Shown piece after piece: positions 1 to 8,434 of a DNA stretch of 26,543 bases. Position 1 is the stretch's first letter. Each line of letters starts with the position of its first letter. Origin of the DNA: Planctomycetota bacterium. Lineage in GTDB: Bacteria; Planctomycetota; Phycisphaerae; WQYP01. Under the pieces are notes generated by a model. The model saw nothing but the letters and a program-made list of their open reading frames with translations, was not told the DNA's origin and ran no database searches. The stretch is taken from contig JAKAZF010000002.1 in assembly GCA_021826605.1 (NCBI GenBank), positions 1 to 26,543 on the forward strand. Direction: 5' to 3'. The translations under genes were made by a program, and so were the position numbers.

Positions 1-43
1 CTTTTGGCCGCCGGCGGCGTTGCCCGCTCGTTACAGAATCCAT
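1..43 (-). CDS. Possible start of a minus-strand gene running off the window
   Basis: Downstream of the AsmA-like gene, on the same strand, an ATG at position 43 opens a frame that stays open to the window edge. It reads MDSVTSGQRRRRPK. A GAGG stretch lies about 11 bases upstream. A basic N-terminus of this kind suits a cytoplasmic or membrane protein, but 14 codons cannot identify a gene. It may equally be chance. Confidence 0.2.
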   Translation of the reverse strand, partial: MDSVTSGQRRRRPK

Positions 44-124
44 GCGGATATGCGCCTCGCGAGCGCCTTGCCGGCGGTCAAAATTCCTGCGCCATAATTG
101 CTCACGTTATTTCTTCGCGATGCC

Positions 125-3100
125 TTATTGTTCTGATCCGCTGGATTGTCGCCCCACAATGGCTTTGACAAAAGTTTCCTGAATTGCCTGACCAAGATTG
201 TGGAACACCACGGGTGTGGCGGTTGGATGTGCCCAGGTACCGCCGACGCGTACGGTGCTGACACTGGATTCCAAGGCGTTGAGAACCGCCTTGGCCTGGG
301 GAATAAATGGAACGTGAAAATTCTTAACTGGTCGCACCGTGCCGATGACATATCCTCTGATTTTACTGTCGGGCATCTTCCAGATGTTGTCCAATTCACC
401 GGCTCCCAGCACTTCCACGCCTTTATCAAAATAATGCAGGTACGTGATCTGGGCATTTCCCCCGTCAATTCGCCAGCGGGCTTCACCGCTGCCGGTGGGA
501 TGCTTGGCCGAAAGCTGGACATTCATCAACCGATAGATGGACGACATGATCGTTGAGCCGGTCAGATTGGATTGCGTAATTTGCAAATTTCCCGATCCGA
601 TGGCATTGCGCCAATTATTGGAAAGAGCGACGGCGGTGAGGCGTCCGGAAAGCAATCCGGGTGTCGCCTGGGCCTTGGGCCGAACGGTATGCGTAAGTTG
701 ATCCAAATTGATATTTTGAAAACTCAAGCTGCAATCAGATGACAGCAGGCCGGCGTTATGGCTTGATATTCTGGCCCAGAGACGCATCGTGCCTCCCGCA
801 AAAGCCAGACTGGATCGATCCAACACCAACGCATGATCGCTGATAAAAACGTGCAGGCCCAATGTGCCAAGTTCAATCGCCCCCAGCGACGCATGGCGGG
901 CGTTGAGGTTGAACCGCAACTCCAACGGTGCCAGCGGATGGGCACCCGCGGTCGGCCCCAGCACAAGATTGCCGGCGAATGTGCCCTTGAGGCCATTCGC
1001 CCAGGAATACTCCTTTAACAGCGGCTGGACATTGGGCAAATTACAGTTGAAGATCGCGGAACTGGCCAGCGGATGATCGATATTCCAAATTCCCTGTCCC
1101 TTCAACGTGTTGCCCAGAATATCCAATGTGGTGTGCTGAAATGACAGCAATCGACCTACCGCGACAATATGCGTTCCCGCCAGGCCGATTGGAAGAAGAT
1201 GCTGAAAAATTCCGAGTTTAACATCACCTGTTCCATGCATGGCCATGCTGCGCCAGTTGTACCGCCCCTCCATTTTGCCGGTTACCAGTGTCGCAAGCCG
1301 CAACCGTGAAACACTCACGGGCCAATCCGTCGTGCGGACTTTCAATGCAATATCGGTGGGAATCGTTTGCCGCCAGCTTGCCTGCCCGACGGCACTGCCT
1401 CCGACGCCGCTAAGATTGATTGGATCCAGCGTCAAAAGCCCGTGCGCATAGGTCAGCGCGGCACTGGCATGCACAATATCAATCGGTGCGGTCAGAGCCT
1501 TTGGAGAAGGAATCGTGAGATGATCCGCGGTGATGCTCCCCTTGATCGTCGCCATCCGCAGATGACGCGCGGGAACATTGATCTTCAGATTGATGCCCAG
1601 CGTGCCATGGATATTCGCCGGCGGCTTGGCCAGAAGCAACGCGCTGACCGCCGCCGCGGAAACATGCCGTGCTTCGAGCGTTAAACCCGCCAGCCGCCCC
1701 GATGTATCCGCGTTAAACTGCACCCTTACGTGCCCGCCAAGTACGGCCGCCGGATTGGCGGCCAAAACAATTCTGGTTCTGGTGAGGCGGCCAACAACGT
1801 GTACCTCCGGCAGCGCCAGGCGATGATGGTTCACGGTAAAATGCGTGCCCGCCAGGCGACCATCCACATGCAAGGCCAGCGGCATCATTTCACCGTCAGC
1901 CAGAAGTTTTCCGGAAATTAAACCGCCCAGCGCCCATCCGGCATTTCCGGTGCCCGCATGATTCACCAGCGGAATGCCCGTAACGGTTACGATCAGGTGC
2001 GTGGGATAATGTCCGGCGAAAATGCAGTTGCCGCTGGCGGCCAGGCTCCAGACCGGACTTTGCACCAGCAGATTTTCCAATTGCATCCCGCCGCCATTCC
2101 CGTAGGCGCTTACGTGTAGATGCACATTCGTCGGCAAATGCAGCAGCGGAATGCCGGCGGCCGTAGCGCGCAGATGGACGCGCCAGAGTTGCAGCGGCAA
2201 GTTGTACGTTCCACTGAGATTCAGATAGGGGTCCGACGCCAGCGTGCAATTTGAAACGGTAAGCTGCTGATGATCATACGTTCCCGTGACATGGAGGCCC
2301 CGTAGTGTTACCAGCCGCGCGCGCTGCCAGGAAAGTTGCGGGGCGTCCAATTGCCAGCGCATGGTGCCGTGAAACCTTCCCTGCGCGGAAAACGCCAGCG
2401 CCGTATTCCAGGTGCCATAAGCGCTTTGGCCGGTGCTGGTAAGATTCAGTGCGATGATGCGCTTGCCGGGCCAGGGGGAACTTAACGAACCGGCAAGCGT
2501 GCCATTCTGCATTTCCGTGCCGAACATCGAAATTCCATGCCACGCGACCTTTAATGTCGCCGAGGCATCCGCCGGGTTCATCACGCCGGATAAATGCACT
2601 CCCCCGCCGGCCAGATCGGCCCGCAGGCCCTGAACGTGAAAGCCCCGGCTGTCCGCCCAGATTTGCCCGCGATAAACATTGATTGGAAGATGCAAATAAC
2701 CAATGCCGATGCCGATATGTTCCGGATCGATCTGCCAGTGATCGCCGGCATATTGTGCCTTGGCTGAGCCGCCCAGCGAAAATTCACCAAGCTCAATGCG
2801 CGCATCACTGAGGCGTTCATGCAGTGCGTTTTTCACCATGCTTCCTCGCAACTGCGCGCTGGCGGAAGCCGCGCCGCTCCAGGCCGGCCACAGCTTTTTG
2901 AGCCCCGGCCCCAGCCCCACCGCCTGAACGTGAATACTATGCAGCCAGGACTGGCTGGGCACCAATATGCCGTGCGCCCGCAAGCTTGCTCCAGGAAGAT
3001 CCGTCGATGCGGCATGCAGGCTCAATCGCCAGGTCAACGCACTGGTTGGTTGGCCGTGAAAAGTGATGTGATCAATGGCCAGTTCGCGATGTTGCGGGAA

Positions 3101-3655
3101 TTCCACCATCAAAGCGCCTTGATTGATGGTTACCTCCGGTAAACCCAGAGCGGCCAAATCCGCTCCGACGTGACGACGCTTCCACGCTGCCCAGGCCCGA
3201 TGAAGATCCTGCCATGCGGCGGGCAGATTCCATTGTCCCTGCTCACCGGCGTGCAAGATCACGCGCGGCGCGTGTACGGAAATTTCGGTTATGCCCAGTT
3301 GCCCGGTCAGCATGATCCAGGCGACGTTGTTATGGTGAATGACGATTTTAGCAATACGCGCAAAGGGCCAGTGCCGCAGGGGCAAGCCCACCCGCACATC
3401 CGTCAACGTGGTCTTGCCGGCAAAATCAATTCGTATGCCATGGACATCAATCCGCAAGCCCAGCCGCGATTGCAATTTGTTGAGTATAAAACGGTGAACT
3501 GTGACACTATTGAGCAGACGCGGCACCGCCACCCACCCCCCGGCGATCACAATGGCCGCAACGACCAGCAGGGCCGCGGGCAGAAGCCACCGAGGCCGGT
3601 GCCGGCGCTGTGCCGGAACTTGCGGAGGAATGGTGGTCGGAATCTGGTCTGACAT
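125..3655 (-). CDS. AsmA/TamB-like inner-membrane-anchored protein
   Basis: This is a protein of about 1176 residues. A short proline- and arginine-rich cytoplasmic N-terminus (MSDQIPTTIPPQVP...) leads into one strongly hydrophobic helix at about residues 24-45. The rest is a very long periplasmic region of repeating beta-strands rich in G, L, H and T. The C-terminus has the AsmA-like pattern (LSGRLTA, GSGNLQI, a SIYRLMNVQL segment, then a GxVRPVKNF segment). AsmA/TamB/YhdP proteins form long lipid-binding beta grooves that bridge the cell envelope, so a role in outer-membrane lipid or protein traffic is inferred. I chose the ATG at 3655, with a weak AAGAG upstream. The frame is open further back to a GTG at 3700, but that would place extra residues before the normal leader. 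A lipoprotein gene ends 66 bases upstream on the same strand, so the two are probably cotranscribed. The exact subfamily is uncertain. Confidence 0.8.
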   Translation of the reverse strand: MSDQIPTTIPPQVPAQRRHRPRWLLPAALLVVAAIVIAGGWVAVPRLLNSVTVHRFILNKLQSRLGLRIDVHGIRIDFAGKTTLTDVRVGLPLRHWPFARIAKIVIHHNNVAWIMLTGQLGITEISVHAPRVILHAGEQGQWNLPAAWQDLHRAWAAWKRRHVGADLAALGLPEVTINQGALMVEFPQHRELAIDHITFHGQPTSALTWRLSLHAASTDLPGASLRAHGILVPSQSWLHSIHVQAVGLGPGLKKLWPAWSGAASASAQLRGSMVKNALHERLSDARIELGEFSLGGSAKAQYAGDHWQIDPEHIGIGIGYLHLPINVYRGQIWADSRGFHVQGLRADLAGGGVHLSGVMNPADASATLKVAWHGISMFGTEMQNGTLAGSLSSPWPGKRIIALNLTSTGQSAYGTWNTALAFSAQGRFHGTMRWQLDAPQLSWQRARLVTLRGLHVTGTYDHQQLTVSNCTLASDPYLNLSGTYNLPLQLWRVHLRATAAGIPLLHLPTNVHLHVSAYGNGGGMQLENLLVQSPVWSLAASGNCIFAGHYPTHLIVTVTGIPLVNHAGTGNAGWALGGLISGKLLADGEMMPLALHVDGRLAGTHFTVNHHRLALPEVHVVGRLTRTRIVLAANPAAVLGGHVRVQFNADTSGRLAGLTLEARHVSAAAVSALLLAKPPANIHGTLGINLKINVPARHLRMATIKGSITADHLTIPSPKALTAPIDIVHASAALTYAHGLLTLDPINLSGVGGSAVGQASWRQTIPTDIALKVRTTDWPVSVSRLRLATLVTGKMEGRYNWRSMAMHGTGDVKLGIFQHLLPIGLAGTHIVAVGRLLSFQHTTLDILGNTLKGQGIWNIDHPLASSAIFNCNLPNVQPLLKEYSWANGLKGTFAGNLVLGPTAGAHPLAPLELRFNLNARHASLGAIELGTLGLHVFISDHALVLDRSSLAFAGGTMRLWARISSHNAGLLSSDCSLSFQNINLDQLTHTVRPKAQATPGLLSGRLTAVALSNNWRNAIGSGNLQITQSNLTGSTIMSSIYRLMNVQLSAKHPTGSGEARWRIDGGNAQITYLHYFDKGVEVLGAGELDNIWKMPDSKIRGYVIGTVRPVKNFHVPFIPQAKAVLNALESSVSTVRVGGTWAHPTATPVVFHNLGQAIQETFVKAIVGRQSSGSEQ

Positions 3656-3721
3656 ACATGAATACTCTTGCCGTAAGCGTATCGGATATTTCATCCGCAC
3701 CGCCGTCGGCCATACCAGTTG

Positions 3722-4354
3722 TTACGGATGCAGGGCCGGTGGAATATTGCCCGATGTTTCCGGCCCGAATCCAAAAATCCACCAGTCGCTGCGATACGTA
3801 CTGCCGACAAATGGACCGGAACTGGCGACAATTTCTCCAGTTTTCCGCCAATAGGCGACGTAGGCCACACTGGCGTAGCCCTGCTGCTTGGTGTTTTTGA
3901 AAAACGCAATTTGCGGAATCAGCAGTGGAATTCCGTAGGTGTTGTTCGATGCCGTGACATTGCCCGCATAAAATTGCGGAATTCCGATCAGCAAATCATA
4001 TTGATTAATGCCCAGCGCGCCACAGCGAAGCTCCAGTACGATCTGCGCCTTTTTGCGATTATCGGCCAACCGCACTCCACCTTTGAGCAGGTGGGATCGC
4101 AAATCCGCTTCCAGAAATTTCTGTTCCGGGATGTTAAGGTCAATGTACCGGAAGCTGACATACACCAGGCGATCGCGTAAATTGGCCACGGAAATTTTTC
4201 CCACCGCCTCCGATGCCGCCTGCGAGAGCAAAAATTGCTCATCCGCCGTCTCCGGCGGCTGGGTAACACGCAAAGACGCACATCCACCTGAAAAGCACAA
4301 CCCGCAGAAGACCATGGCATAGCCCACGCGGTTCCAAGACTTCAAGATATTCAT
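3722..4354 (-). CDS. Small envelope lipoprotein, DUF6655-like
   Basis: About 210 residues. The start at 4354 gives MNILKSWNRVGYAMVFCGLCFSGGC, a lipoprotein signal peptide with the acceptor cysteine at residue 25. The lipobox (SGGC) is imperfect but plausible. An in-frame ATG two codons earlier (4360) and a TTG at 4408 are alternatives; no clear Shine-Dalgarno decides between them. The mature part has alternating strands, a segment near YVSFRYIDLNIPEQKFLEADLRSHLL, and a Tyr/Trp-rich C-terminus (STYRSDWWIFGFGPETSG). It recalls small planctomycete lipoproteins of the DUF6655 type, but that family name is from memory and uncertain. It lies directly upstream of the AsmA-like gene on the same strand, which suggests a shared envelope role. 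The function is unknown. Confidence 0.7.
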   Translation of the reverse strand: MNILKSWNRVGYAMVFCGLCFSGGCASLRVTQPPETADEQFLLSQAASEAVGKISVANLRDRLVYVSFRYIDLNIPEQKFLEADLRSHLLKGGVRLADNRKKAQIVLELRCGALGINQYDLLIGIPQFYAGNVTASNNTYGIPLLIPQIAFFKNTKQQGYASVAYVAYWRKTGEIVASSGPFVGSTYRSDWWIFGFGPETSGNIPPALHP

Positions 4355-4475
4355 GCGCATGGGCCGAAAACTTTCAAATACCAGTCGCCTCACTTCCGCG
4401 ACGTCCAAGGCTTAACGCCCCTACATCAACGATATTACTGAAAAACGCGAAATAATGCGCTACAGATTTCTCGCA

Positions 4476-4485
4476 GGCACGTGCC
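4476..4485. repeat. 10-bp perfect palindrome GGCACGTGCC in the 4355-4595 gap
   Basis: The 241-base gap between the beta-propeller stop and the lipoprotein start contains no convincing gene. The only structure I see is this perfect palindrome, which could be a regulator site upstream of the lipoprotein-AsmA pair or chance. Confidence 0.2.
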
Positions 4486-4595
4486 GGGGGCGTGAGAGTA
4501 AAGTTGTCGCTGCGGCGGCCACGACGATATTCGCCACCAAGAGACAATCTCGATACGACGATTGGCGATCAGGCCACAGGGCATAGAGGACACCG

Positions 4596-6416
4596 TCAGT
4601 GGCTGCGAAGGGCGTATACGTTCAACGCATCGCTTGTGCCGACATAGACGTGGCCATCGGCGACCGTGGGAGTATTAAAATGTTCGATCCCGCCGGTTAA
4701 GCCGTTGCCTTGGCCCTTACCACTGCGGAACAGCAGGTCATTGAGATTGGCGGCATTGTACGCCACGAGGCGATTCCGGCCCTGATCAAGCGTCCAGAGG
4801 ATGCCGTCGCGGCGACCATTGGCGGATATTGAGGGCGTCGAACCGGGATAACTATATCGGCCATAACTTTTCGCCGAGGTTGAAGTCGGGTGTGGATTGA
4901 TATGGGCATCGGAAATGGCAAAAGCCCTGGCAAGAGATCCAACGCCGGCATAGTAAATCAGTCCACTGTTCCTGCCGGTGGGAAAGAAAGCTCCTGTGCT
5001 GAAGGTGCGCCCGGTGGCGTGATAGAGGACTTGTACGACATCATCGGTACCCTTGCCGCGGCCTGCGGCGTTGCCGTGGTAGCCTCCCATGTTGTTACGG
5101 TCAAGCAGATAGATAATACCCTGTTTGTCATCAATTATCATCAGATGTCGATGCTGACTACTACCAACGGAATCCGGCAACAGTACCGGGCTGCTGGAGC
5201 CGAGGTCATTATCCGTGTCATTGAGTGTCTCCTCATCTTTGGGTGTGAAATAATCACTGACATGCAGACCAAATCCGTTGGGATTATCACGGTGTTGTCG
5301 GATGTCGGAGTCCGGAGAAAGCTTCACCACCGAATCTCCATAATCGCCACCGGCGGGTACGCGCAGATCAGGCACATCAGTCGTCAGCCGTCCGCTGTAC
5401 GGCGCCTTGATTAAATGGGTTTCAAAAGTTCCATTGCCTGTCTCCACATATATGTTTCCATGCCGATCCACAGCGATGGCACCGGCGCTCTGCCAGATGC
5501 CACCCGCACCATCACTGAAGCGCGTGCTGCCGGTGCCGTGGCCGGTAGGCACTGCGCACCACTGCGCTTTGAGTATCAAGTTGTCCGATTTATTTTTGAT
5601 GGCATTGTAGCCCACGACCCAGCCATTGTACGGACCGCCATCGCCGGGATCTGCCCAGGCCATATAAACGGTGTGATCGACGGGGTCGAATGTCAGGCAT
5701 CGGCAGGTAAGATCGCGTGCGTCAAAGACCGTCTCTCCGCCGCCTTTTCGCTTCACCGCGGGGCCGCTGATGTAATGAGCATTGGCAAGCCCTTCGGCAA
5801 TATTCACGGTATTGGCGTAATGCGTGCCATTCGCGATATTCAGGGAGGCCAGCATGTGAATCCAATGTAAAGCCCCACCAGTACCGGGGCCTTTTTCGCT
5901 TTCCTCGCATTCTACATAAAGAACATGATTATTTGGATCAATGGCGGGAGTGTCTTCCAGGGGTAAGCCATGGCCCGTGCTCCAATTGCCATCCGCCGCT
6001 CGTACTGTATCGGCGTTACCATGAAACTTGGTAAGCAGGCTGGTCTTCCAAAGTACGGTGCCGTCGTCGGCGTTGATGGCCCAGACGCTGTCATTGTTCA
6101 AGGCGACAAAGACAACATTTTGGACACCCGGGTGTGGCCCGGTGGTGATATTTAACGCCGACATAAAGAGTGGCTGGCCGGATTCCCCGCCGGAGAGATG
6201 CACGGCGAAAATCTTGCCGAATGCGGGCGAGATGAACTTACGCGGAGTCAAAACCGCCTCGTTGAGATCCTGCCCGTCATTAAAGCCATCATTGTGTTCG
6301 ACTAAAACATTCGCAGGTGCGGCAGCGGCGAAATTGGGGGAGAACACCAGCGCTCCCACGACGAAGATTCCGGCCGCGAAGATGACCTTGGCGATCCGTG
6401 CTGAAAATCGATTCAT
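4596..6416 (-). CDS. Secreted PQQ-type beta-propeller protein
   Basis: A 606-residue protein with a clear Sec signal peptide (MNRFSARIAKVIFAAGIFVVGALVFSP..., cleavage likely after the AAAA near residue 33). Propeller blades recur through the chain as short strands of the form VVFVALNNDSVWAINADDGTVLWK, VLYVECEE, IYVETGNGTFE, LMIIDDKQGIIYLLDRNN and HVYVGTSDALNVYAL. The first is a classic PQQ-repeat blade (VWAINADDGTVLWK). Proteins of this kind are either quinone-dependent dehydrogenases or non-catalytic scaffolds. I see no cytochrome c motif (CxxCH), which argues against a quinohaemoprotein dehydrogenase. A strong Shine-Dalgarno (AAGAGGAGA) sits about eight bases before the ATG. The gene is divergent from the nine-gene plus-strand block, so it may share its regulatory region. 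Confidence 0.8.
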   Translation of the reverse strand: MNRFSARIAKVIFAAGIFVVGALVFSPNFAAAAPANVLVEHNDGFNDGQDLNEAVLTPRKFISPAFGKIFAVHLSGGESGQPLFMSALNITTGPHPGVQNVVFVALNNDSVWAINADDGTVLWKTSLLTKFHGNADTVRAADGNWSTGHGLPLEDTPAIDPNNHVLYVECEESEKGPGTGGALHWIHMLASLNIANGTHYANTVNIAEGLANAHYISGPAVKRKGGGETVFDARDLTCRCLTFDPVDHTVYMAWADPGDGGPYNGWVVGYNAIKNKSDNLILKAQWCAVPTGHGTGSTRFSDGAGGIWQSAGAIAVDRHGNIYVETGNGTFETHLIKAPYSGRLTTDVPDLRVPAGGDYGDSVVKLSPDSDIRQHRDNPNGFGLHVSDYFTPKDEETLNDTDNDLGSSSPVLLPDSVGSSQHRHLMIIDDKQGIIYLLDRNNMGGYHGNAAGRGKGTDDVVQVLYHATGRTFSTGAFFPTGRNSGLIYYAGVGSLARAFAISDAHINPHPTSTSAKSYGRYSYPGSTPSISANGRRDGILWTLDQGRNRLVAYNAANLNDLLFRSGKGQGNGLTGGIEHFNTPTVADGHVYVGTSDALNVYALRSH

Positions 6417-6544
6417 CCGATATCTCCTCTTAACCGGTAGTTAGTACAAGAACGCAGAAACGGCGATTCTATTGCCAGTATCTACGTGAGGCAATGGATC
6501 ATTCCATGCAGAGAGGCGGTATCGCGCGTATCCTGCCTGCAGCC

Positions 6545-6577
6545 TGGCCGAACTGATATATCTTACTCTTTCGGCCA
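6545..6577. repeat. Inverted repeat TGGCCGAA / TTCGGCCA, 17-base spacer
   Basis: The two 8-base arms (6545-6552 and 6570-6577) are perfect reverse complements around an AT-rich spacer that includes ATATAT. Read on the minus strand it would lie about 130 bases upstream of the beta-propeller start, so it could be a regulator site or a 5' leader hairpin. There is no T-run, so a terminator is unlikely. Confidence 0.45.
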
Positions 6578-6640
6578 TCGCGATGATGGATTGTCGGTGC
6601 GAGCTGACGGGGAAACGCAAAGCAACGGTAAATTCGTGTG

Positions 6641-6679
6641 TGATGAAATTTGACAATATGCATGATGAAATTTGACAAT
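6641..6679. repeat. Tandem 17-bp direct repeat, TGATGAAATTTGACAAT, 22-base period
   Basis: The 17-mer occurs exactly at 6641-6657 and again at 6663-6679. Each copy contains TTGACA. The 22-base period puts both copies on the same face of the helix, as for paired regulator sites. It lies in the divergent region, so it may be the operator controlling the nine-gene block, the beta-propeller gene, or both. Confidence 0.55.
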
Positions 6680-6945
6680 GCATGCGCATTGCAAAAGAAA
6701 CGACAGGACGCTATGTTGACTTGTTGTGCGGGCGGTACAAATGATCGTCCCCGCGTCTGTAGGGCTGGAGGTGGTTACCGTCGCGTGGTCATGCGTTCGG
6801 TGATAAATAGAGAACCGGGCGGTTGTTGCGGTGAAATCAGAAAGCGACACATCATGACCAGAGCGAATCGGGTGATGGGACTGCAAATTGGCGGCAAATT
6901 GAAATGTTTGATCAATAAAGTTCTTTCAGGCAGGGTTGTATGGTA

Positions 6946-8346
6946 ATGGAAGAAAAAATGAAACATGTGTCATCTGTCGTTTCGCGGCGAAAGTTGCTCC
7001 AACGTGCCGGCGTTCTGGCGGGTGCGGCGGCCATGGGAGGTAGCACAATATGGACACCGACAGCCAATGCCGCGCCGTCCTGGTGTTTGCCGGGTGCTAC
7101 CATAGATGTGGATTTTGAGCATAACCGATACCACAACGCATCGCTGGATGATTTGAAATGCTCCCGCCCGACGGATGGATATGCCGCCACGAAATCCGGT
7201 GTGTTAAAACACTTCAGCCCCAATGAACTCCGCCGGACGGATTACGGACTGCTGCTGGAATCCTGGCAGGATACGTTAAATTTCTGGTCGCGTGATCTTA
7301 CCAAGAGTGTTTGGAAAAAGACGCATATTAGCGCCGCGCCGGCCCCCGTTGGTGCCGATGGCACCAAGGCGGGTGGCACGCGACTGAAGGCAACCAGCAA
7401 CAATGCGAAGGTCATTCAGACGCTCGATCATGTCGGTCGTGCGATATACTGGGATTCCCCACAGACCGCCGGTCATGGCCGGGGCGGGGCGATCCACGAA
7501 ATGTTTTATATCAAGAGAGTGAAGGGTACCGGCCCGGTAAAAATTGTGGCCAATTGCACTGCCAATGCATGGTATGATGTTACCGCATTACTCAATACGC
7601 ACACCTATACGCAGGTTTGCGTCTATTATTATGGTTTGCCGACCTCCAATATTGGATTACAGATGGGCACTGCCGGCGATGAGATTGATGTCGACATGGC
7701 TCAATTCGAGGCGGAAGGACACCGGAATTGTGTTTCCGCATTCTCTCCGTTTCCTACCACGGATAAGATTCTGACCCGCGCCACGGACTACGTGACGGTC
7801 ATGCCGCAGAGTAAATTATATAAAGCGCTGGCGGGCAAGCGGGGGACGGTCTTTGTAAAATCGTTCAATCTGCTGGGCGATAACGGAGCGTTTTATCATT
7901 TCAGGCCGCCCGCGTATGGCCGCATCTTTGGTTTGGCCTCCGGGTCATCACCGTATGGTGCCTTTTGGACTCATTTTCAGGATGGTCCATTTGGTGTGAG
8001 AACGCGGGTGGATCACAAGAAACTCGCGAATTATGCGTGGCAGGTTCCAATTCAAGGGGCAACCTCGATGACGCATGATGCGGCGACGGTGCGAACGGTA
8101 CTGACTTGGGGAGATGGAAAATCGTCGGTGGTAGCGAATAACGGAAAAGTTGGCATAGGTAAATGCACCACCGCCGATGCCAGCGGACCGTTATACCTTG
8201 GGTTGGGCGGGGACTTTCCCACCAAATTCGGGCATCATGTGATGTTCATGGTGGATGGATATATTCAGCGATTGACATTTATTCCCGATGTTGTTGCAGG
8301 ACATGGTGCCGCGCTGACAGTGGGACCGGAGACTATACATCGGTGA
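6946..8346 (+). CDS. Tat-exported concanavalin-A/phage-spike-like protein, paralogue A
   Basis: About 466 residues. The N-terminus has a textbook Tat leader (VVSRRKLLQRAGVLAGAAAMGG, cleavage near TANAA-APSW), so the protein is probably exported folded. After the leader comes a layout familiar from phage tail and spike proteins: GATIDVDFEHNRYHNA, then NELRRTDYGLLLE, then the NFWSRDLTKSVWKK segment at about residues 110-125 with an APVGADGTKAGGTRLKAT stretch. The C-terminal half has the LamG/concanavalin-like pattern (VRTVLTWGDGKSSVVANN, PLYLGLGG, DGYIQRLTFIPDV). A carbohydrate-binding role is inferred; I see no catalytic motif. The start at 6946 was chosen because an AGGG lies ten bases upstream, the same spacing as at 14156 and 17081; 6940 and 6958 are alternatives. 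It is the first gene of the block; related copies follow at 15527 and 17081. Confidence 0.8.
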   Translation: MEEKMKHVSSVVSRRKLLQRAGVLAGAAAMGGSTIWTPTANAAPSWCLPGATIDVDFEHNRYHNASLDDLKCSRPTDGYAATKSGVLKHFSPNELRRTDYGLLLESWQDTLNFWSRDLTKSVWKKTHISAAPAPVGADGTKAGGTRLKATSNNAKVIQTLDHVGRAIYWDSPQTAGHGRGGAIHEMFYIKRVKGTGPVKIVANCTANAWYDVTALLNTHTYTQVCVYYYGLPTSNIGLQMGTAGDEIDVDMAQFEAEGHRNCVSAFSPFPTTDKILTRATDYVTVMPQSKLYKALAGKRGTVFVKSFNLLGDNGAFYHFRPPAYGRIFGLASGSSPYGAFWTHFQDGPFGVRTRVDHKKLANYAWQVPIQGATSMTHDAATVRTVLTWGDGKSSVVANNGKVGIGKCTTADASGPLYLGLGGDFPTKFGHHVMFMVDGYIQRLTFIPDVVAGHGAALTVGPETIHR

Positions 8347-8434
8347 TGACGGTACAGCCGCCTGATAGCGAGTTCAGAGATTCCCTCCGGTTTGGGTAAT
8401 TCCTGATTTGATCCAGAAGAATGCGGGAAAACTT

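Larger units (their letters stand above)
6417..6945. other. Divergent intergenic region, 0.5 kb, no convincing gene
   Basis: This gap separates the minus-strand beta-propeller gene from the first gene of the plus-strand block. Open frames here are short and look non-coding. It holds an 8-bp inverted repeat (6545-6577) and two copies of a 17-bp direct repeat (6641-6679). Hexamers TTGACA (6650, 6672) and TTGACT (6716) resemble -35 boxes, but none has a convincing -10 at 16-18 bases. The promoters of both flanking units probably lie here. Confidence 0.6.

Noticed and set aside
31..522. Long minus-strand frame overlapping the end of the AsmA-like gene
   Set aside because: Different frame from a well-supported gene, with a composition rich in P, R and W and no recognisable domain; a shadow.
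4596..6416. Quinohaemoprotein alcohol dehydrogenase as the identity of the beta-propeller
   Set aside because: No CxxCH haem motif and no clear PQQ-binding disulphide or tryptophan dock; only the propeller repeat is supported.
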